NCBI RefSeq assembly: GCF_012396365.1
Contig: NZ_JAAXPG010000010.1
Location: 1-64,000 of the forward strand
Source: Nocardiopsis alborubida
Lineage (GTDB): Bacteria; Actinomycetota; Actinomycetes; Streptosporangiales; Streptosporangiaceae
Reading direction: 5' to 3'
DNA: 64,000 bases
Part shown: in pieces, positions 38,558-47,943 of the stretch
Position numbering within the stretch: the stretch's first letter is position 1
How the letters are laid out: every line of letters starts with the position of its first letter
Position numbers and translations under genes: made by a program
Notes under the pieces: generated by a model
Databases searched by the model: none
What the model was told of the DNA's origin: nothing
What the model saw: the letters and a program-made list of their open reading frames with translations, nothing else

Positions 38558-39520
38558 CTACGAATGGGGAGATGGGGACCGCACCCCCGCCAGCTCCACG
38601 AGCAGGGGGCGTATGTCCCAATTCTTACCCGCCCTCCGGCGGATCGAATCAACCTGGTTCGCGATTTCCGGCGAATCCGCGGACGCCTCCCCCTCCCCCG
38701 TCGAGCACAGGACCAGGACCGTCGGCCCCGCGCCGGAGACCACCGCGGGCAGTCCCTCGTGTCGGCGCAGGTCACGGATGAGGTCGAGGGTCTCCGGCAT
38801 GGCGGGGGCGCGGTAGGACTCGTGTAGCCGATCCCGCGTGGCCGCGTACAGGGCTTCGGGATGGCCACAAACGGCCGCGGTCATCAGCGCGGCGCGCCCG
38901 GCGTTGAACGCGGCGTCGCCGTGGGGCACCCGCTCGGGCAGCAGCCCGCGGGCCCGCTCGGTGGACAGCCGCCACCCGGGCACGCACAGCACCGGCAGGA
39001 CGCGGGCGTCCGGGGCCAGGGACACCGCGCCCCAGCGGTCGCCGTCGCGGTAGGCGACCGTGTATCCGCCGTAGACGCAGGGGGCCACGTTGTCGGGGTG
39101 GCCCTCGATGTCCGCGGCGATCTGGTAGATGCCGTCGCGGTCCGGCCCGCCGTCGGGTCCGGTGCGCCCCAGCAGGGCGCTCGCGGCGGCCACGCCGCCG
39201 ACGATCGCCGAGGAGGAGGAGCCGAGCCCGCGGGCGTGCGGGACGCCGTTGACGCAGGTCAGGTCGATCCCGGGCAGTTCCTCCCCTGCCCGCGCGAAGG
39301 TCTCGCGCATGGCGCGCACCACGAGGTGGCGTTCGTCGAGGGGGACCTCGTCGGCGCCCTCCCCCTCGACGCGCACGCGCAGCTCGCCGTCCTCGCGCGG
39401 GGACGCCTCGAACGTGTTGTACAGGCGCAGTGCCAGGCCCAGGGCGTCGAAGCCCGGCCCGAGGTTGGCGCTGGTGGCGGGGGCCTGGACGGACACCCGG
39501 GTGGGGCGTGATGGGCTCAC
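38558..39520 (-). CDS. thrB: Homoserine kinase
   Basis: A 320-residue GHMP kinase that phosphorylates homoserine, the step before threonine synthase. The N-terminal VQAPATSANLGPGFDALGLA and the phosphate loop HARGLGSSSSAIVGG identify it; the third GHMP motif is PAVVSGAGPTVLVL. It starts with a GTG at 39520, 70 bp after thrC, so it is probably cotranscribed with thrC. Confidence 0.96.
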   Translation of the reverse strand: MSPSRPTRVSVQAPATSANLGPGFDALGLALRLYNTFEASPREDGELRVRVEGEGADEVPLDERHLVVRAMRETFARAGEELPGIDLTCVNGVPHARGLGSSSSAIVGGVAAASALLGRTGPDGGPDRDGIYQIAADIEGHPDNVAPCVYGGYTVAYRDGDRWGAVSLAPDARVLPVLCVPGWRLSTERARGLLPERVPHGDAAFNAGRAALMTAAVCGHPEALYAATRDRLHESYRAPAMPETLDLIRDLRRHEGLPAVVSGAGPTVLVLCSTGEGEASADSPEIANQVDSIRRRAGKNWDIRPLLVELAGVRSPSPHS

Positions 39521-39590
39521 GTGGGGCTCTTTCGTTTCTTCTCTGGGACCCCGCTCCGTCCCGGCGGGCCGACGCGGTCCGGGAGAGGGC

Positions 39591-40655
39591 TCAGGCCAGG
39601 TCGAGGGCCCGGGCCGCGGCGAGGGCGTCGACCGGGACGGTGGTGGCGGAGGAGGCTCCGGCCAGCGCCCAGTCGGGGTCCTTGAGACCGTTGCCGGTCA
39701 CGGTGCACACCACGCGGCTGCCGGGCTCGACCAGACCCGCCTGCACGGACTGGAGCAGACCGGCCACGCTGGCGGCGGAGGCCAGTTCCACGAACACGCC
39801 CTCCTCTGCGGCGAGGAGCTTGTAGGCGGCCATGATCTGGCGGTCGGTGACCTTGTCGATGAGGCCGCCGGACTCGTCGCGGGCCTGCTCGGCGAGTTTC
39901 CAGGAGGCCGGGTTGCCGATGCGGATGGCGGTGGCGATGGTGCTCGGGCTGGTGACGGGCGCGCCGTTGACGATGGGCGCGGAGCCGCTGGCCTGGAAGC
40001 CGAGCATGCGCGGGTTGCGGGTGGAGATCCCGTCCCTGGAGTACTCGGTGTAGCCCATCCAGTAGGCGGTGATGTTGCCCGCGTTGCCCACGGGGATGCA
40101 GTGGATGTCGGGGGCGTCGCCGAGGGCGTCGACGATCTCGAAGGCGGCGGTCTTCTGTCCCTGGAGGCGGTAGGGGTTGACCGAGTTCACCAGGGCGACC
40201 GGGTAGTCCACGCTGAGCTTGCGGGCCAGTTCGAGGCAGTCGTCGAAGTTGCCGTCGACCTGGAGCAGGCGGGCGCCGTGGACGAGGGCCTGGGCCAGCT
40301 TGCCCATGGCGATCTTGCCCTGGGGCACCAGCACGGCGCAGGTCATGCCCGCGCGGATGGCGTAGGCGGCGGCGCTGGCGCTGGTGTTGCCGGTGGAGGC
40401 GCAGATGACGGCCTTGGCGCCGTCCTCGGCGGCCTTGGTGATGGCCATGGTCATGCCGCGGTCCTTGAAGGACCCGGTGGGGTTGAGCCCCTCCACCTTG
40501 AGGAAGACCTCGCAGCCCGTGAGTTCGGACACGCGCGCGGCGGGCAGCAGGGGCGTGCCGCCCTCCTGGAGGGTGACAACGGGGGTGCTCTCGTTGACGG
40601 GGAGGCGGTCGCGGTACTCCTCGACGATGCCTCGCCACGCCCGTGCCATGCTCAC
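39591..40655 (-). CDS. thrC: Threonine synthase
   Basis: A 354-residue PLP enzyme converting O-phosphohomoserine to threonine. The Schiff-base lysine lies in [15 protein letters not shown] (near residue 60), with the phosphate-binding [15 protein letters not shown] loop. It is the short bacterial form without an N-terminal S-adenosylmethionine region. The GTG at 40655 has AAGGGA seven bases upstream; an ATG two codons in is an alternative. A terminator-like hairpin and a candidate promoter separate it from hom. Confidence 0.96.
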   Translation of the reverse strand: MSMARAWRGIVEEYRDRLPVNESTPVVTLQEGGTPLLPAARVSELTGCEVFLKVEGLNPTGSFKDRGMTMAITKAAEDGAKAVICASTGNTSASAAAYAIRAGMTCAVLVPQGKIAMGKLAQALVHGARLLQVDGNFDDCLELARKLSVDYPVALVNSVNPYRLQGQKTAAFEIVDALGDAPDIHCIPVGNAGNITAYWMGYTEYSRDGISTRNPRMLGFQASGSAPIVNGAPVTSPSTIATAIRIGNPASWKLAEQARDESGGLIDKVTDRQIMAAYKLLAAEEGVFVELASAASVAGLLQSVQAGLVEPGSRVVCTVTGNGLKDPDWALAGASSATTVPVDALAAARALDLA

Positions 40656-40757
40656 GACTTGTCCCTTTCGGGTGGATGCGGCTTCGCTTGACGCGCGGTG
40701 GAAGAGGTGGGGCGCCCGGACGGCCCGGCGGCGCGTCCGTGGTCCCCACCAGCTACG

Positions 40758-40786
40758 AGTCTATGACCCCGCCCGCACTATCTCGA
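40758..40786 (-). promoter_or_regulatory. Candidate promoter of thrC-thrB
   Basis: On the minus strand, TCGAGA (40781-40786) and TAGACT (40758-40763) are separated by 17 bp, a reasonable sigma70-type -35/-10 pair. It lies between the hom terminator and the thrC start, about 100 bp upstream of thrC. Confidence 0.35.
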
Positions 40787-40832
40787 ATCGCGGTCGGATG
40801 TCTCACCATGCGGACATCCGGGGTTGCGCGGC

Positions 40833-40861
40833 GCGGGCCGCACGGATCCCGTGCGGCCCGC
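40833..40861. terminator. Terminator-like hairpin after hom
   Basis: Perfect 13-bp arms (40833-40845 and 40849-40861) with a 3-nt loop, 49 bp downstream of the hom stop on the minus strand. It would separate hom from thrC unless readthrough is controlled. Confidence 0.75.
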
Positions 40862-40909
40862 CAGGGGTTCTCGTCGTCCGCGCCGCGCCTCGTCCGCGCC
40901 GCGCGGGGC

Positions 40910-42196
40910 TCAGTCGGCGAAGGTCTCCACGCGCATCACGCTGGCCACCTCGCGCACCATCTCGTGGACGCGCAGGTCCTCGACCGTGGCGCTGAGCGCG
41001 GCGTCGGGGGCGGGGTGGCTGACCAGCACCAGTTGGGCGTCGTCCCCGCTGCCCTCCTGGCGCACGTTCTTGATGGACACACCGTGGTCGGCGAAGATCT
41101 CCGCGACCTTGGACAGCACACCGGGGCGGTCCGCCACGTCCAGCGCCACGTGGTAGCTGGTGATGGTCTGGCCCATGTCGTGCACCGGCAGCCCGGTGTC
41201 GTGCCCGCCCTCGGCCACCGAGGTGTCGGCGAGGCGGTTGCGCGCCACCGCGACCAGGTCGCCCAGGACCGCGCTGGCGGTGGGGGTGCCCCCCGCCCCT
41301 GCCCCGTAGAACATCAGGCGCCCCGCGGACTCGGCCTCCACGAACACCGCGTTGTAGGCCTCCTTGACGCTGGCCAGCGGGTGCTCGACCGGGAGCATGA
41401 CCGGGTGGACGCGCACGCCCACCGACTCCCCGTCCTGCGAGCGCTGGCAGATGGCCAGGAGTTTGACCACGCAGCCCATCGCGCGGGCGCTGGCGATGTC
41501 GCCCGCGGACACGGCGGTGATGCCCTCGCGGTGCACGTCGGCGGCGGTCACCCGCTGGGTGTGGAAGGCCAGCCGGGCCAGGATGGCGGCCTTGGCTGCC
41601 GCGTCGAAGCCCTCGACGTCCGCGGTGGGGTCGGCCTCGGCGTACCCGAGGGCCTGCGCCTGTTCCAGGGACTCGGTGAACCCGGCGCCCTGGGAGTCCA
41701 TCCGGTCGAGGATGTAGTTGGTGGTGCCGTTGACAATGCCCAGCACGCGGTTGACCCTGTCCCCCGCGAGGGAGTCGCGCAGGGGCCGCAGCAGCGGGAT
41801 CGCGCCCGCCACGGAGGCCTCGTAGTACAGGTCCACCCCGGCGTCGCGGGCGGCGGCGTGCAGGGTCTGGCCGTCCTCGGCGAGCAGGGCCTTGTTGGCC
41901 GTGACCACGGACTTGCCCGCCTTGAGCGCGGCGAGGATCAGGGAGCGGGCCGGTTCGATGCCGCCGATGACCTCCACCACGAGGTCGATGTCGGGACGCG
42001 TGGCCAGGGCCGTGGCGTCGGTGGTCAGCAGCGCCGGGTCGACGCCGCGGTCGCGGCCGAGGCGGCGCACCGCGATGCCCCCGACCTCGATGGGCGTGCC
42101 CACCCTCGCGGCCAGTTCCTCGGACTGCTCGTTGACCAGGCGGACGACTTCCGATCCCACCACGCCGCATCCGAGCAGCGCCACCTTCATCGCCAT
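40910..42196 (-). CDS. hom: Homoserine dehydrogenase
   Basis: A 428-residue NAD(P)-dependent enzyme reducing aspartate semialdehyde to homoserine. The Rossmann motif is ALLGCGVVGSEVVRLV, the catalytic region contains GIVNGTTNYILDRM and GYAEADPTADVEGFDAAAK, and a C-terminal ACT domain (about 350-428, SYHVALDVADRPGVLSKVAE) suggests feedback control by threonine. I start at the ATG at 42196 (MAMKVALLG), preceded by GGGAG. It follows lysA after 67 bp on the same strand. Confidence 0.96.
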   Translation of the reverse strand: MAMKVALLGCGVVGSEVVRLVNEQSEELAARVGTPIEVGGIAVRRLGRDRGVDPALLTTDATALATRPDIDLVVEVIGGIEPARSLILAALKAGKSVVTANKALLAEDGQTLHAAARDAGVDLYYEASVAGAIPLLRPLRDSLAGDRVNRVLGIVNGTTNYILDRMDSQGAGFTESLEQAQALGYAEADPTADVEGFDAAAKAAILARLAFHTQRVTAADVHREGITAVSAGDIASARAMGCVVKLLAICQRSQDGESVGVRVHPVMLPVEHPLASVKEAYNAVFVEAESAGRLMFYGAGAGGTPTASAVLGDLVAVARNRLADTSVAEGGHDTGLPVHDMGQTITSYHVALDVADRPGVLSKVAEIFADHGVSIKNVRQEGSGDDAQLVLVSHPAPDAALSATVEDLRVHEMVREVASVMRVETFAD

Positions 42197-42263
42197 TTGG
42201 GCGTGACTCCCACTTCTCTCGTGAATCCTCGTCTCGGGGCGGTCCTGCCGCCGTCGGGACCGT

Positions 42264-43649
42264 TCAGCCGACGTCGAGGCGGAGGAGGTCCTCCTCGCTC
42301 TCCCTGCGCACGATGACGCGGGAGCTCCCGCCGCGGACCGCGACCATGGCCGGCCGGGGCAGGTGGTTGTAGTTGCTCGCCATGGAGTAGCAGTAGGCCC
42401 CGGTGGCGGCGACGGCCACCAGGTCGCCCGGGCGCAGGTCGGAGGGCAGGTAGAGGTCGTGGACGATGATGTCACCGCTCTCGCAGTGCTTGCCGACCAG
42501 GCGGGACAGCATGGGTTCGGCGTCGCTCTCGCGGGAGACGAGCTGGCTGGTGTACTCCGAGCCGTACAGGGCGGTGCGGATGTTGTCGCTCATGCCGCCG
42601 TCGACGCTGACGTAGGTGCGGATGCCCTCGACGTCCTTGACCGTACCGACCTCGTACACGGTGATCCCGGCCGGGCCCGCGATGGCGCGGCCGGGCTCGA
42701 CCGCGATGCGCGGCACCGGCAGTCCGGCCTCCTCGCACTCGCGGCGCACGATGGAGGTGAGGCTCCCCGCGATGGTCTTGGGGTCCAGGGGGTCGTCGCC
42801 GGAGGTGTAGGCGATGCCCAGGCCTCCTCCGAGGTCGAGTTCGGCGAGGGTGACGCCCAGTTCCTCGTGGATGCCGGTGAGAAACCGGGTCACGCGGCGG
42901 GCGGCGACCTCGAAACCGGAGGTGTCGAAGATCTGCGAGCCGATGTGCGAGTGCAGGCCGACGAGTTCCAGGTGCGGGGCGGCCAGGACGCGGCGGACGG
43001 CCTCGGCGGCGGCGCCGGTGCTCATCGCGAAGCCGAACTTCTGGTCGTCGTGGGCGGTGGCGACGAACTCGTGGGTGTGCGCCTCCACGCCGGTGGTGAC
43101 GCGGATGAGGACCCTGGGCCGGGCGCCGAGCTCGGCGGCGATCGCTCCGAGGCGCTCGATCTCGTCGAGGGAGTCGATGATGACGCGGCCCACCCCGGCC
43201 TCGACGGCGCGGCGCAGCTCGGCGGCGGACTTGTTGTTGCCGTGCATGCCGATGCGCTCGGCGGGGACCCCGGCGGCCAGGGCGACGGTGAGCTCGCCGC
43301 CCGAGCACACGTCGAGCTTGAGCCCCTCCTCGTTCACCCAGCGCGCGACGGCCTTGGTCAGCAGCGCCTTGCCCGCGTAGTAGACGTCGGCGTCGGAGAA
43401 GGCGGTGCGGTAGTCGCGTGCGCGGCCGCGGAAGTCCTCCTCGTCCATGACGAAGAGCGGCGTGCCGTGGGTGGTGGCGAGTTCGCGCACGCCGACGCCG
43501 CCGACGGTGAGCTCACCGTCCGCGCGGCGCGCGGTGGCGGGCCACACGCGCGGGTCGAGGGCGTTGAGGTCCTCGGGGGGCAGAGGCGGGTTGTCCTCCG
43601 GCAGGATCTCCGCGTGGCGGGAACCGGCGGGGTGGGCGTAGCGGCTCAT
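42264..43649 (-). CDS. lysA: Diaminopimelate decarboxylase
   Basis: A 461-residue PLP enzyme making lysine from meso-diaminopimelate. The PLP lysine is in [16 protein letters not shown], the phosphate loop in [16 protein letters not shown], the EPGRAI segment is present, and the C-terminal CESGDII and [10 protein letters not shown] carry the substrate-binding Cys and the family ending. The start at 43649 ([12 protein letters not shown]) matches actinobacterial homologues, which have an extra N-terminal segment of about 45 residues. It lies 119 bp downstream of the ArgRS-like gene. Confidence 0.96.
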   Translation of the reverse strand: MSRYAHPAGSRHAEILPEDNPPLPPEDLNALDPRVWPATARRADGELTVGGVGVRELATTHGTPLFVMDEEDFRGRARDYRTAFSDADVYYAGKALLTKAVARWVNEEGLKLDVCSGGELTVALAAGVPAERIGMHGNNKSAAELRRAVEAGVGRVIIDSLDEIERLGAIAAELGARPRVLIRVTTGVEAHTHEFVATAHDDQKFGFAMSTGAAAEAVRRVLAAPHLELVGLHSHIGSQIFDTSGFEVAARRVTRFLTGIHEELGVTLAELDLGGGLGIAYTSGDDPLDPKTIAGSLTSIVRRECEEAGLPVPRIAVEPGRAIAGPAGITVYEVGTVKDVEGIRTYVSVDGGMSDNIRTALYGSEYTSQLVSRESDAEPMLSRLVGKHCESGDIIVHDLYLPSDLRPGDLVAVAATGAYCYSMASNYNHLPRPAMVAVRGGSSRVIVRRESEEDLLRLDVG

Positions 43650-43768
43650 GATGGGCTTTCGACTGGGACTGTACGGCTGTGCGGGTCGGCGGTACCTTCT
43701 ACCCCCATTGTCCACCGAACCGATCGGAACACCGGGGACGGGTGCGGCCCACTGGGGGCACGGAGCGT

Positions 43769-44854
43769 CTACAGCCTTGTGGGCGCTGACACCCCGAGCA
43801 GGAGGAGTCCGGTGTGGAGGACCCCGGCGACGGCTGCCGGCAGGGCCGGGTCCGCGGCGGTCCGCTCGGCGGTTCCGGGGATCGCGGCGGAACACGTCCG
43901 CCACTCATCGTAGGCACTGGTCAGCGCCTCCAGGTATCGGACCAGGATATGGGGTTCCTCTCGGCGGGCGGCCGTGTCCAGGGCGCTGGGGCCGTCGAAG
44001 AGGAGGCCGCGTACGGCGGCGGTGCGGTCGGGGCAGGTCGCGGGGGGCGGCGCGCCCTCGGCGCTCCAGCGCACGAGGCTGGTCGCGTGGGCGTGGGCGT
44101 AGCGCATCCGGAAGGCGGGGTTGGCGTCGGTCAGGCGGGCCCAGGCCCCGGGGTACTCGGCGGAGGGCAGCACCGGCAGGTCGCGTCCGGTGGTCTCGGT
44201 GCCGCGTGGGCGTTCGGGCACCGACCGGCAGAAGGCGACGCGTGCGCTGTCCTCGCCGACCGCGCCGAGGGCGCGTGCGGCGGGGGTGAGCAGTTCCCGG
44301 TGTCCGCCGTCGAGGTAGGGGTCGCGCCAGGAGGCCCCGCCGGGGGCGGGCGGAGGGGCCTGGGGACCGACGGCCAGGGCGATGCGGGCGCGGGCGTCGG
44401 CGCGGGCGAGCCTGCGGGCCTGGGCGACCGGCCCGGCCTCGTGCAGGGCGGAGGCGGGCCACTCCCCCTCGCCGTCCCAGTCCCTGCCGGTGAGGAAGCG
44501 GGGCCCGTCGGCCGCCGCGGCGAGCAGGGCTCCGCGCTGGCGTCCGGTGAAGGTGATGTTGAGGAAGCCGCGGCCGTCGCCGGTGACGCGGTCGAAGTCC
44601 ACCAGGCCCTCGTCGCGCATGGCCGAGAGCTCGGCGGCGACGCGGTCGCGGACCTCGGCGCGGCGGTCCCCCCTGCGCTCGGGCTCACGGCCGCCCGCGC
44701 CGCCCGACAGGCGGGGCGGCAGGGCGGTGGCGGCGTCGGCGCCCCCGTCCGCGTGGTCGTTGCGGGGCCACACGAGGGGGATCGCGCCGGGGTCCAGGCC
44801 CAGGGCCCGCGCGGCGGCCTCGCGGACGGCGGCCTCCAGGTGCCTGGGGGTCAC
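43769..44854 (-). CDS. ArgRS-like protein lacking the catalytic domain
   Basis: A 361-residue protein assembled from the two tRNA-binding ends of arginyl-tRNA synthetase. Residues of about 1-120 resemble the N-terminal additional domain ([16 protein letters not shown], then [15 protein letters not shown]). Residues of about 265-361 are a clear DALR anticodon-binding domain ([46 protein letters not shown]). Between them, where a real ArgRS has about 250 residues with HIGH and KMSKS, there are only about 140 residues with neither motif. It therefore cannot aminoacylate, but may bind tRNA-Arg. Its GTG overlaps the stop of a lone receiver gene (GTGA), and lysA follows. In Corynebacterium a true argS precedes lysA, so this is probably a degenerated or repurposed argS. 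Confidence 0.8.
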   Translation of the reverse strand: MTPRHLEAAVREAAARALGLDPGAIPLVWPRNDHADGGADAATALPPRLSGGAGGREPERRGDRRAEVRDRVAAELSAMRDEGLVDFDRVTGDGRGFLNITFTGRQRGALLAAAADGPRFLTGRDWDGEGEWPASALHEAGPVAQARRLARADARARIALAVGPQAPPPAPGGASWRDPYLDGGHRELLTPAARALGAVGEDSARVAFCRSVPERPRGTETTGRDLPVLPSAEYPGAWARLTDANPAFRMRYAHAHATSLVRWSAEGAPPPATCPDRTAAVRGLLFDGPSALDTAARREEPHILVRYLEALTSAYDEWRTCSAAIPGTAERTAADPALPAAVAGVLHTGLLLLGVSAPTRL

Positions 44855-45237
44855 TCCCGTCCCCTGTCGACCAGGCTCCGGATGATGTCGATGAGCTCGT
44901 CGGGGTCGAAGGGCTTGGTGACGTAGGCGTCCACGGCGAGGCGCCTGCCGCGCTGGTGGTCCGCCTCCTGGGTGCGCGCGGTGACCATGATGATGGGGCG
45001 GTCGCGGGTGCGGGCGTCGGCGCGCAGGCGCTCGACGGCCGTCCACCCGTCCACGCGGGGCATCATGACGTCCATGGTGACCACGTGCGGGTCGATGTGC
45101 GCGGCGCGGTCGAGGCAGTCCTGGCCGTCCACCGCGGTGAACACCTCGAACCCCTCCAGTTCGAGGTTCAGGCGGATGAGCTCGCGGATCACGTCGTCGT
45201 CCTCGACGACGAGAACCCGTGTGGGTAGGGCGTTCAC
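44851..45237 (-). CDS. Stand-alone CheY-like receiver protein
   Basis: A single receiver domain of 128 residues with no output domain. The acidic cluster is VVEDDDVI (about 11-15), the phospho-acceptor is Asp56 in VVTMDVMMPRVDGW, Thr lies in IIMVTARTQ, and Lys in AYVTKPFDPDEL. No kinase is adjacent. It is translationally coupled to the ArgRS-like gene. The GTG at 45237 is chosen because the domain begins right after it; a GTG ten codons upstream (45267) is possible. The partner and output are unknown. Confidence 0.88.
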   Translation of the reverse strand: MNALPTRVLVVEDDDVIRELIRLNLELEGFEVFTAVDGQDCLDRAAHIDPHVVTMDVMMPRVDGWTAVERLRADARTRDRPIIMVTARTQEADHQRGRRLAVDAYVTKPFDPDELIDIIRSLVDRGRE

Positions 45238-45367
45238 GGGCGCGACACTACCGCCGCCGGGTGACACGGCACCACCGGATCGCGGTGATCGCCGGTCCGG
45301 GCCGGGCGCGGCGGCAACGGGTGGACGAAGGACGGCGCGATCCTGCTAGAGTTGTTCACGCAAGCCA

Positions 45368-45439
45368 GCCCCCTTAGCTCAGGGGATAGAGCATCGGCCT
45401 CCGGAGCCGGGTGCGCAGGTTCGAATCCTGCAGGGGGCA
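45368..45439 (+). tRNA. tRNA-Arg (anticodon CCG)
   Basis: A full 72-nt cloverleaf: acceptor stem 45368-45374 with 45432-45438 (seven G-C rich pairs including one T-A), D stem 45377-45380/45389-45392, anticodon stem 45394-45398/45406-45410, loop CTCCGGA with anticodon CCG at 45401-45403, and T arm 45415-45431 with TTCGAAT. Discriminator A is at 45439; CCA is not encoded. It reads CGG, a frequent Arg codon in this GC-rich genome. It diverges from the receiver/ArgRS-like pair by 130 bp. Confidence 0.97.
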
Positions 45440-45484
45440 CACCCACCGCGGACCAGCGGGATCGCCCAGCTGGCCAGCCTGAAC

Positions 45485-45509
45485 AACGCCGACCGCCACG
45501 GTCGGCGTT
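45485..45509 (+). terminator. Terminator after tRNA-Arg
   Basis: Perfect 11-bp arms (45485-45495 and 45499-45509) with a 3-nt loop, followed by a T-rich stretch ending in GTTTT. It is a classical intrinsic terminator, 45 bp after the tRNA. Confidence 0.9.
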
Positions 45510-45699
45510 CTTCGTTTTCCGCCACCTGACTCCGCGTTTCCCGGACCTTCCCGGGCACACTGCGGACGGGGCGCGCAGCGCGCGAGGGCGGGGGCGCCGG
45601 GAGCACCCGGCGCCCCCGCCCCGCGCCTTCCAGCCGCCCGTGATCCAGGTCACCGGCAATCGCCCGTCCGCTCGTTCCGGCGTGGTGGTCGGTGCCCGG

Positions 45700-46401
45700 T
45701 CAGGCACGGCCGGGCAGCGGCCAGGAGCCGTCCACGACCGCCCCGGGGTCCCGGCGTCGCAGGTAGTCCTGGAAACTGGCGGCCTGTTCGGCCTTCCAGC
45801 CGACCTGTGCGGCGTGCAGGTCGTCGATGCCCATGGCCGCCAGCTCCGGGTGGGCGGCGGCGAGCTTCCAGGCCAGCCGGGCGGCGGCCAGCGCGTCCGC
45901 GGCGGCCCCGTGCGCCTGGTCCGCGTCCAGGCGCACGCCGTGGTGGGCGCACACGTCGACCAGCTTGCGCGAGCCGCGCCGGAAGGTGTCGAAGCGCTTG
46001 TCGATCACCAGCGGGTCCAGGACGCGCAGCGTCCCGTCCAGGCGCGTCCCGGCGTCGTGGCGCCGCGTCTCGGCCGTGAGGAGCCCCAGGTCGTAGGGGG
46101 CGTTGTAGACCACCACCGGCAGCCCGTCCGCCGCCGCCTTCTCCAGCGCGGCGCCGATCTCGGGCACCGCCTCGGCGGCGGGGCGGCCGTGGGAGCGGGC
46201 GTGCTCGGTGGTGATGTGGTGGATGTCGGTGGCCTCCTGGGGGATGTCGATCCCGGGGTCGATGAGCCAGGTGGTGACGTCCTTGGTGCGGGCCGCGGGG
46301 TCGATGCGCCACAGGGCGGCGGTGACGATCCGGTCGTTGGCCAGGTCCAGGCCGGTGGACTCGGTGTCGAACGCGGCCATGGGCCGGGTGTGCCAGGTCA
46401 T
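45700..46401 (-). CDS. DEDDh-family 3'-5' exonuclease (DnaQ/PolIII epsilon-like)
   Basis: A 233-residue single-domain exonuclease. Exo I is AAFDTESTGLDL (Asp and Glu), Exo II is VVVYNAPYDLGLL (Asn/Asp), and Exo III is QAHGAAADALAAARL, where His and Asp define the DEDDh type. No polymerase or helicase domain is attached, so it is one of the free-standing proofreading-type nucleases common in actinomycetes, of unknown substrate. AAAGG upstream supports the ATG at 46401. Confidence 0.92.
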   Translation of the reverse strand: MTWHTRPMAAFDTESTGLDLANDRIVTAALWRIDPAARTKDVTTWLIDPGIDIPQEATDIHHITTEHARSHGRPAAEAVPEIGAALEKAAADGLPVVVYNAPYDLGLLTAETRRHDAGTRLDGTLRVLDPLVIDKRFDTFRRGSRKLVDVCAHHGVRLDADQAHGAAADALAAARLAWKLAAAHPELAAMGIDDLHAAQVGWKAEQAASFQDYLRRRDPGAVVDGSWPLPGRA

Positions 46402-46625
46402 GGGGACCTTTCCGGGTCGGGATGTGCCGTAGGTACCCGCTCCGGCGCGTGTTGTGCCGGAAGCGGGTGAACTTTCGCGGGCACGGCACCGTCCGGCGCC
46501 GGTGCGGGGTTTCCCGGGCGCCTCCCGGCCGGCACCCGCCCGGCGCGGCCCGCTGCCCGGCGGGCGTTGTCCACAGGCGGGGGCGGCCTCTGGTGCGGCG
46601 GACGCGCGTGCCCTAACTTCGAGGC

Positions 46626-47144
46626 ATGAAGTTCCTGGTACGCGAACGCGTTTTCGACATCGGTGACGACTACTGGGTGACCGACGAGGCGGGTGAGAAG
46701 GTCTTCCTCGTGGACGGCAAAGCGCTGCGGCTGCGCACGACCTTCGAGCTCAAGGACACCGACGGCACCGTCCTGGCCGTCATCCGCAAGAAGCTGTTCA
46801 GACTGCGCGACCAGATGAGGGTCGAGCGGGAGGGCGGCGCCACCGCCACCGTGCGCAAGCGCCTGGTCAACCCGCTGCGCGACAAGCTCGTGGTGGAGGT
46901 GGAGGACGCACCGGACTGGGAGGTGACCGGGGACTTCCTCGGCAAGGAGTACGTGATCAGCGACGAGCACGGCACCGTCGCGCACGTGTCCCGCAAGTGG
47001 TTCCGCGTCCTGGACACCTACGCGGTGGACGTGAACACCCACCGCGCCGACCTCGCCGGGGACCCCGCCCTGGTGATCGGCGTGGCGGTGGCCGTGGACA
47101 CCCTCACCCGCGACGATGACGAGGGGGAGGGGCCGGGGGACTGA
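46626..47144 (+). CDS. LURP-one-related (tubby C2-like) protein
   Basis: A 172-residue beta-rich protein of the LURP-one/YxjI family, with the fold of the tubby C-terminal and scramblase-like domains: MKFLVRERVFDIGDDYWVTD, GKALRLRTTFELKD, VLAVIRKKLFRLRDQM and HVSRKWFRVLDTYAVDV. No transmembrane segment is evident. Family members may bind membrane phosphoinositides or lipids; no bacterial function is established. It diverges from the exonuclease gene across 224 bp and ends inside a bidirectional terminator. Confidence 0.88.
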   Translation: MKFLVRERVFDIGDDYWVTDEAGEKVFLVDGKALRLRTTFELKDTDGTVLAVIRKKLFRLRDQMRVEREGGATATVRKRLVNPLRDKLVVEVEDAPDWEVTGDFLGKEYVISDEHGTVAHVSRKWFRVLDTYAVDVNTHRADLAGDPALVIGVAVAVDTLTRDDDEGEGPGD

Positions 47145-47181
47145 GCCGGGACGCGCGCGGCGGCGCCCCGGCCCCTCCCCC
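47123..47181. terminator. Bidirectional terminator overlapping the LURP-one stop
   Basis: Perfect 16-bp arms (47123-47138 and 47166-47181) flank a 27-nt loop. The left arm lies in the last codons of the LURP-one gene and the right arm ends 4 bp before the stop of the convergent permease gene. Confidence 0.75.
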
Positions 47182-47184
47182 GGG

Positions 47185-47943
47185 TCAGGCGTCGCGCCGG
47201 CGGAACAGCCACACCGCCGCCGCCCACACCAGCACCACCCAGGCCGCCATGACCGCGCCTCCCTGGAGGGCGGACAGGTCGGTCCTGTTGGGCCCGCCGA
47301 GCAGGAACATCTGGGCCCCCGCGCGGTCGGGCAGGTAGTCGGCCGCGTCGGTGAGCATCGAGAGGAAGAAGGACAGCGCCAGCACCGTGCTGATCAGCAC
47401 GGTCAGCGGCACGATCGCGTTGCGCGCGACGACGGTCAGCCCGGCCGCGAGCAGGGCCAGCAGGACCCAGTACAGGACGGCGCCCGCCAGGGCGCCCGGC
47501 ACCGGGCCGCCGACGACGTCCGCCAGCGGGTAGCCGTGCTCCCCCAGCCCCAACTGGGTGGCGGCGAAGGCGGCGGTCACGGTGACCGCCGCGACGGGCA
47601 GCGCGGCCAGGGCCACCGCCGTCGCCTTCGCGAGGAGGAGTCGGGGCCGGTCGGGCACCGCCAGCAGCGAGGTGCGTAGTTGTCCGCCGGTGTACTCGCC
47701 GCTGACCGCGAGCACGCCCAGCACCACCATTCCGGCCTGCCCGTACATGATCGCGTCGAAGCCGCTCTGTTCGGGGACGACCTCGCGCACCAGCATCCCG
47801 GGGTCGTTCTCCAGGGCCTGGCCGACCGACCAGCCCGACAGCCAGGCCAGCCCGACCGTCAGGACCGGGGTCGCCAGGCAGGTGATCCAGACCGAGACGA
47901 GAGTGCGCAGCTTGTCAGCCTCGGCGCGCAGGACGCCGTTCAC
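47185..47943 (-). CDS. ABC-2 type exporter permease
   Basis: A 252-residue membrane protein with six transmembrane segments: first helix VSVWITCLATPVLTVGLAWL, GQAGMVVLGVLAVSGEYTGGQLRTSL as the second, and a last helix AAWVVLVWAAAVWLF. The phrase VSGEYTGGQLRTSLLAVPDR is typical of ABC-2 permeases. It starts with a GTG overlapping the ATPase stop (GTGA). Together with the upstream ATPase it forms an exporter, probably under the neighbouring NarL-type system. Confidence 0.9.
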   Translation of the reverse strand: MNGVLRAEADKLRTLVSVWITCLATPVLTVGLAWLSGWSVGQALENDPGMLVREVVPEQSGFDAIMYGQAGMVVLGVLAVSGEYTGGQLRTSLLAVPDRPRLLLAKATAVALAALPVAAVTVTAAFAATQLGLGEHGYPLADVVGGPVPGALAGAVLYWVLLALLAAGLTVVARNAIVPLTVLISTVLALSFFLSMLTDAADYLPDRAGAQMFLLGGPNRTDLSALQGGAVMAAWVVLVWAAAVWLFRRRDA

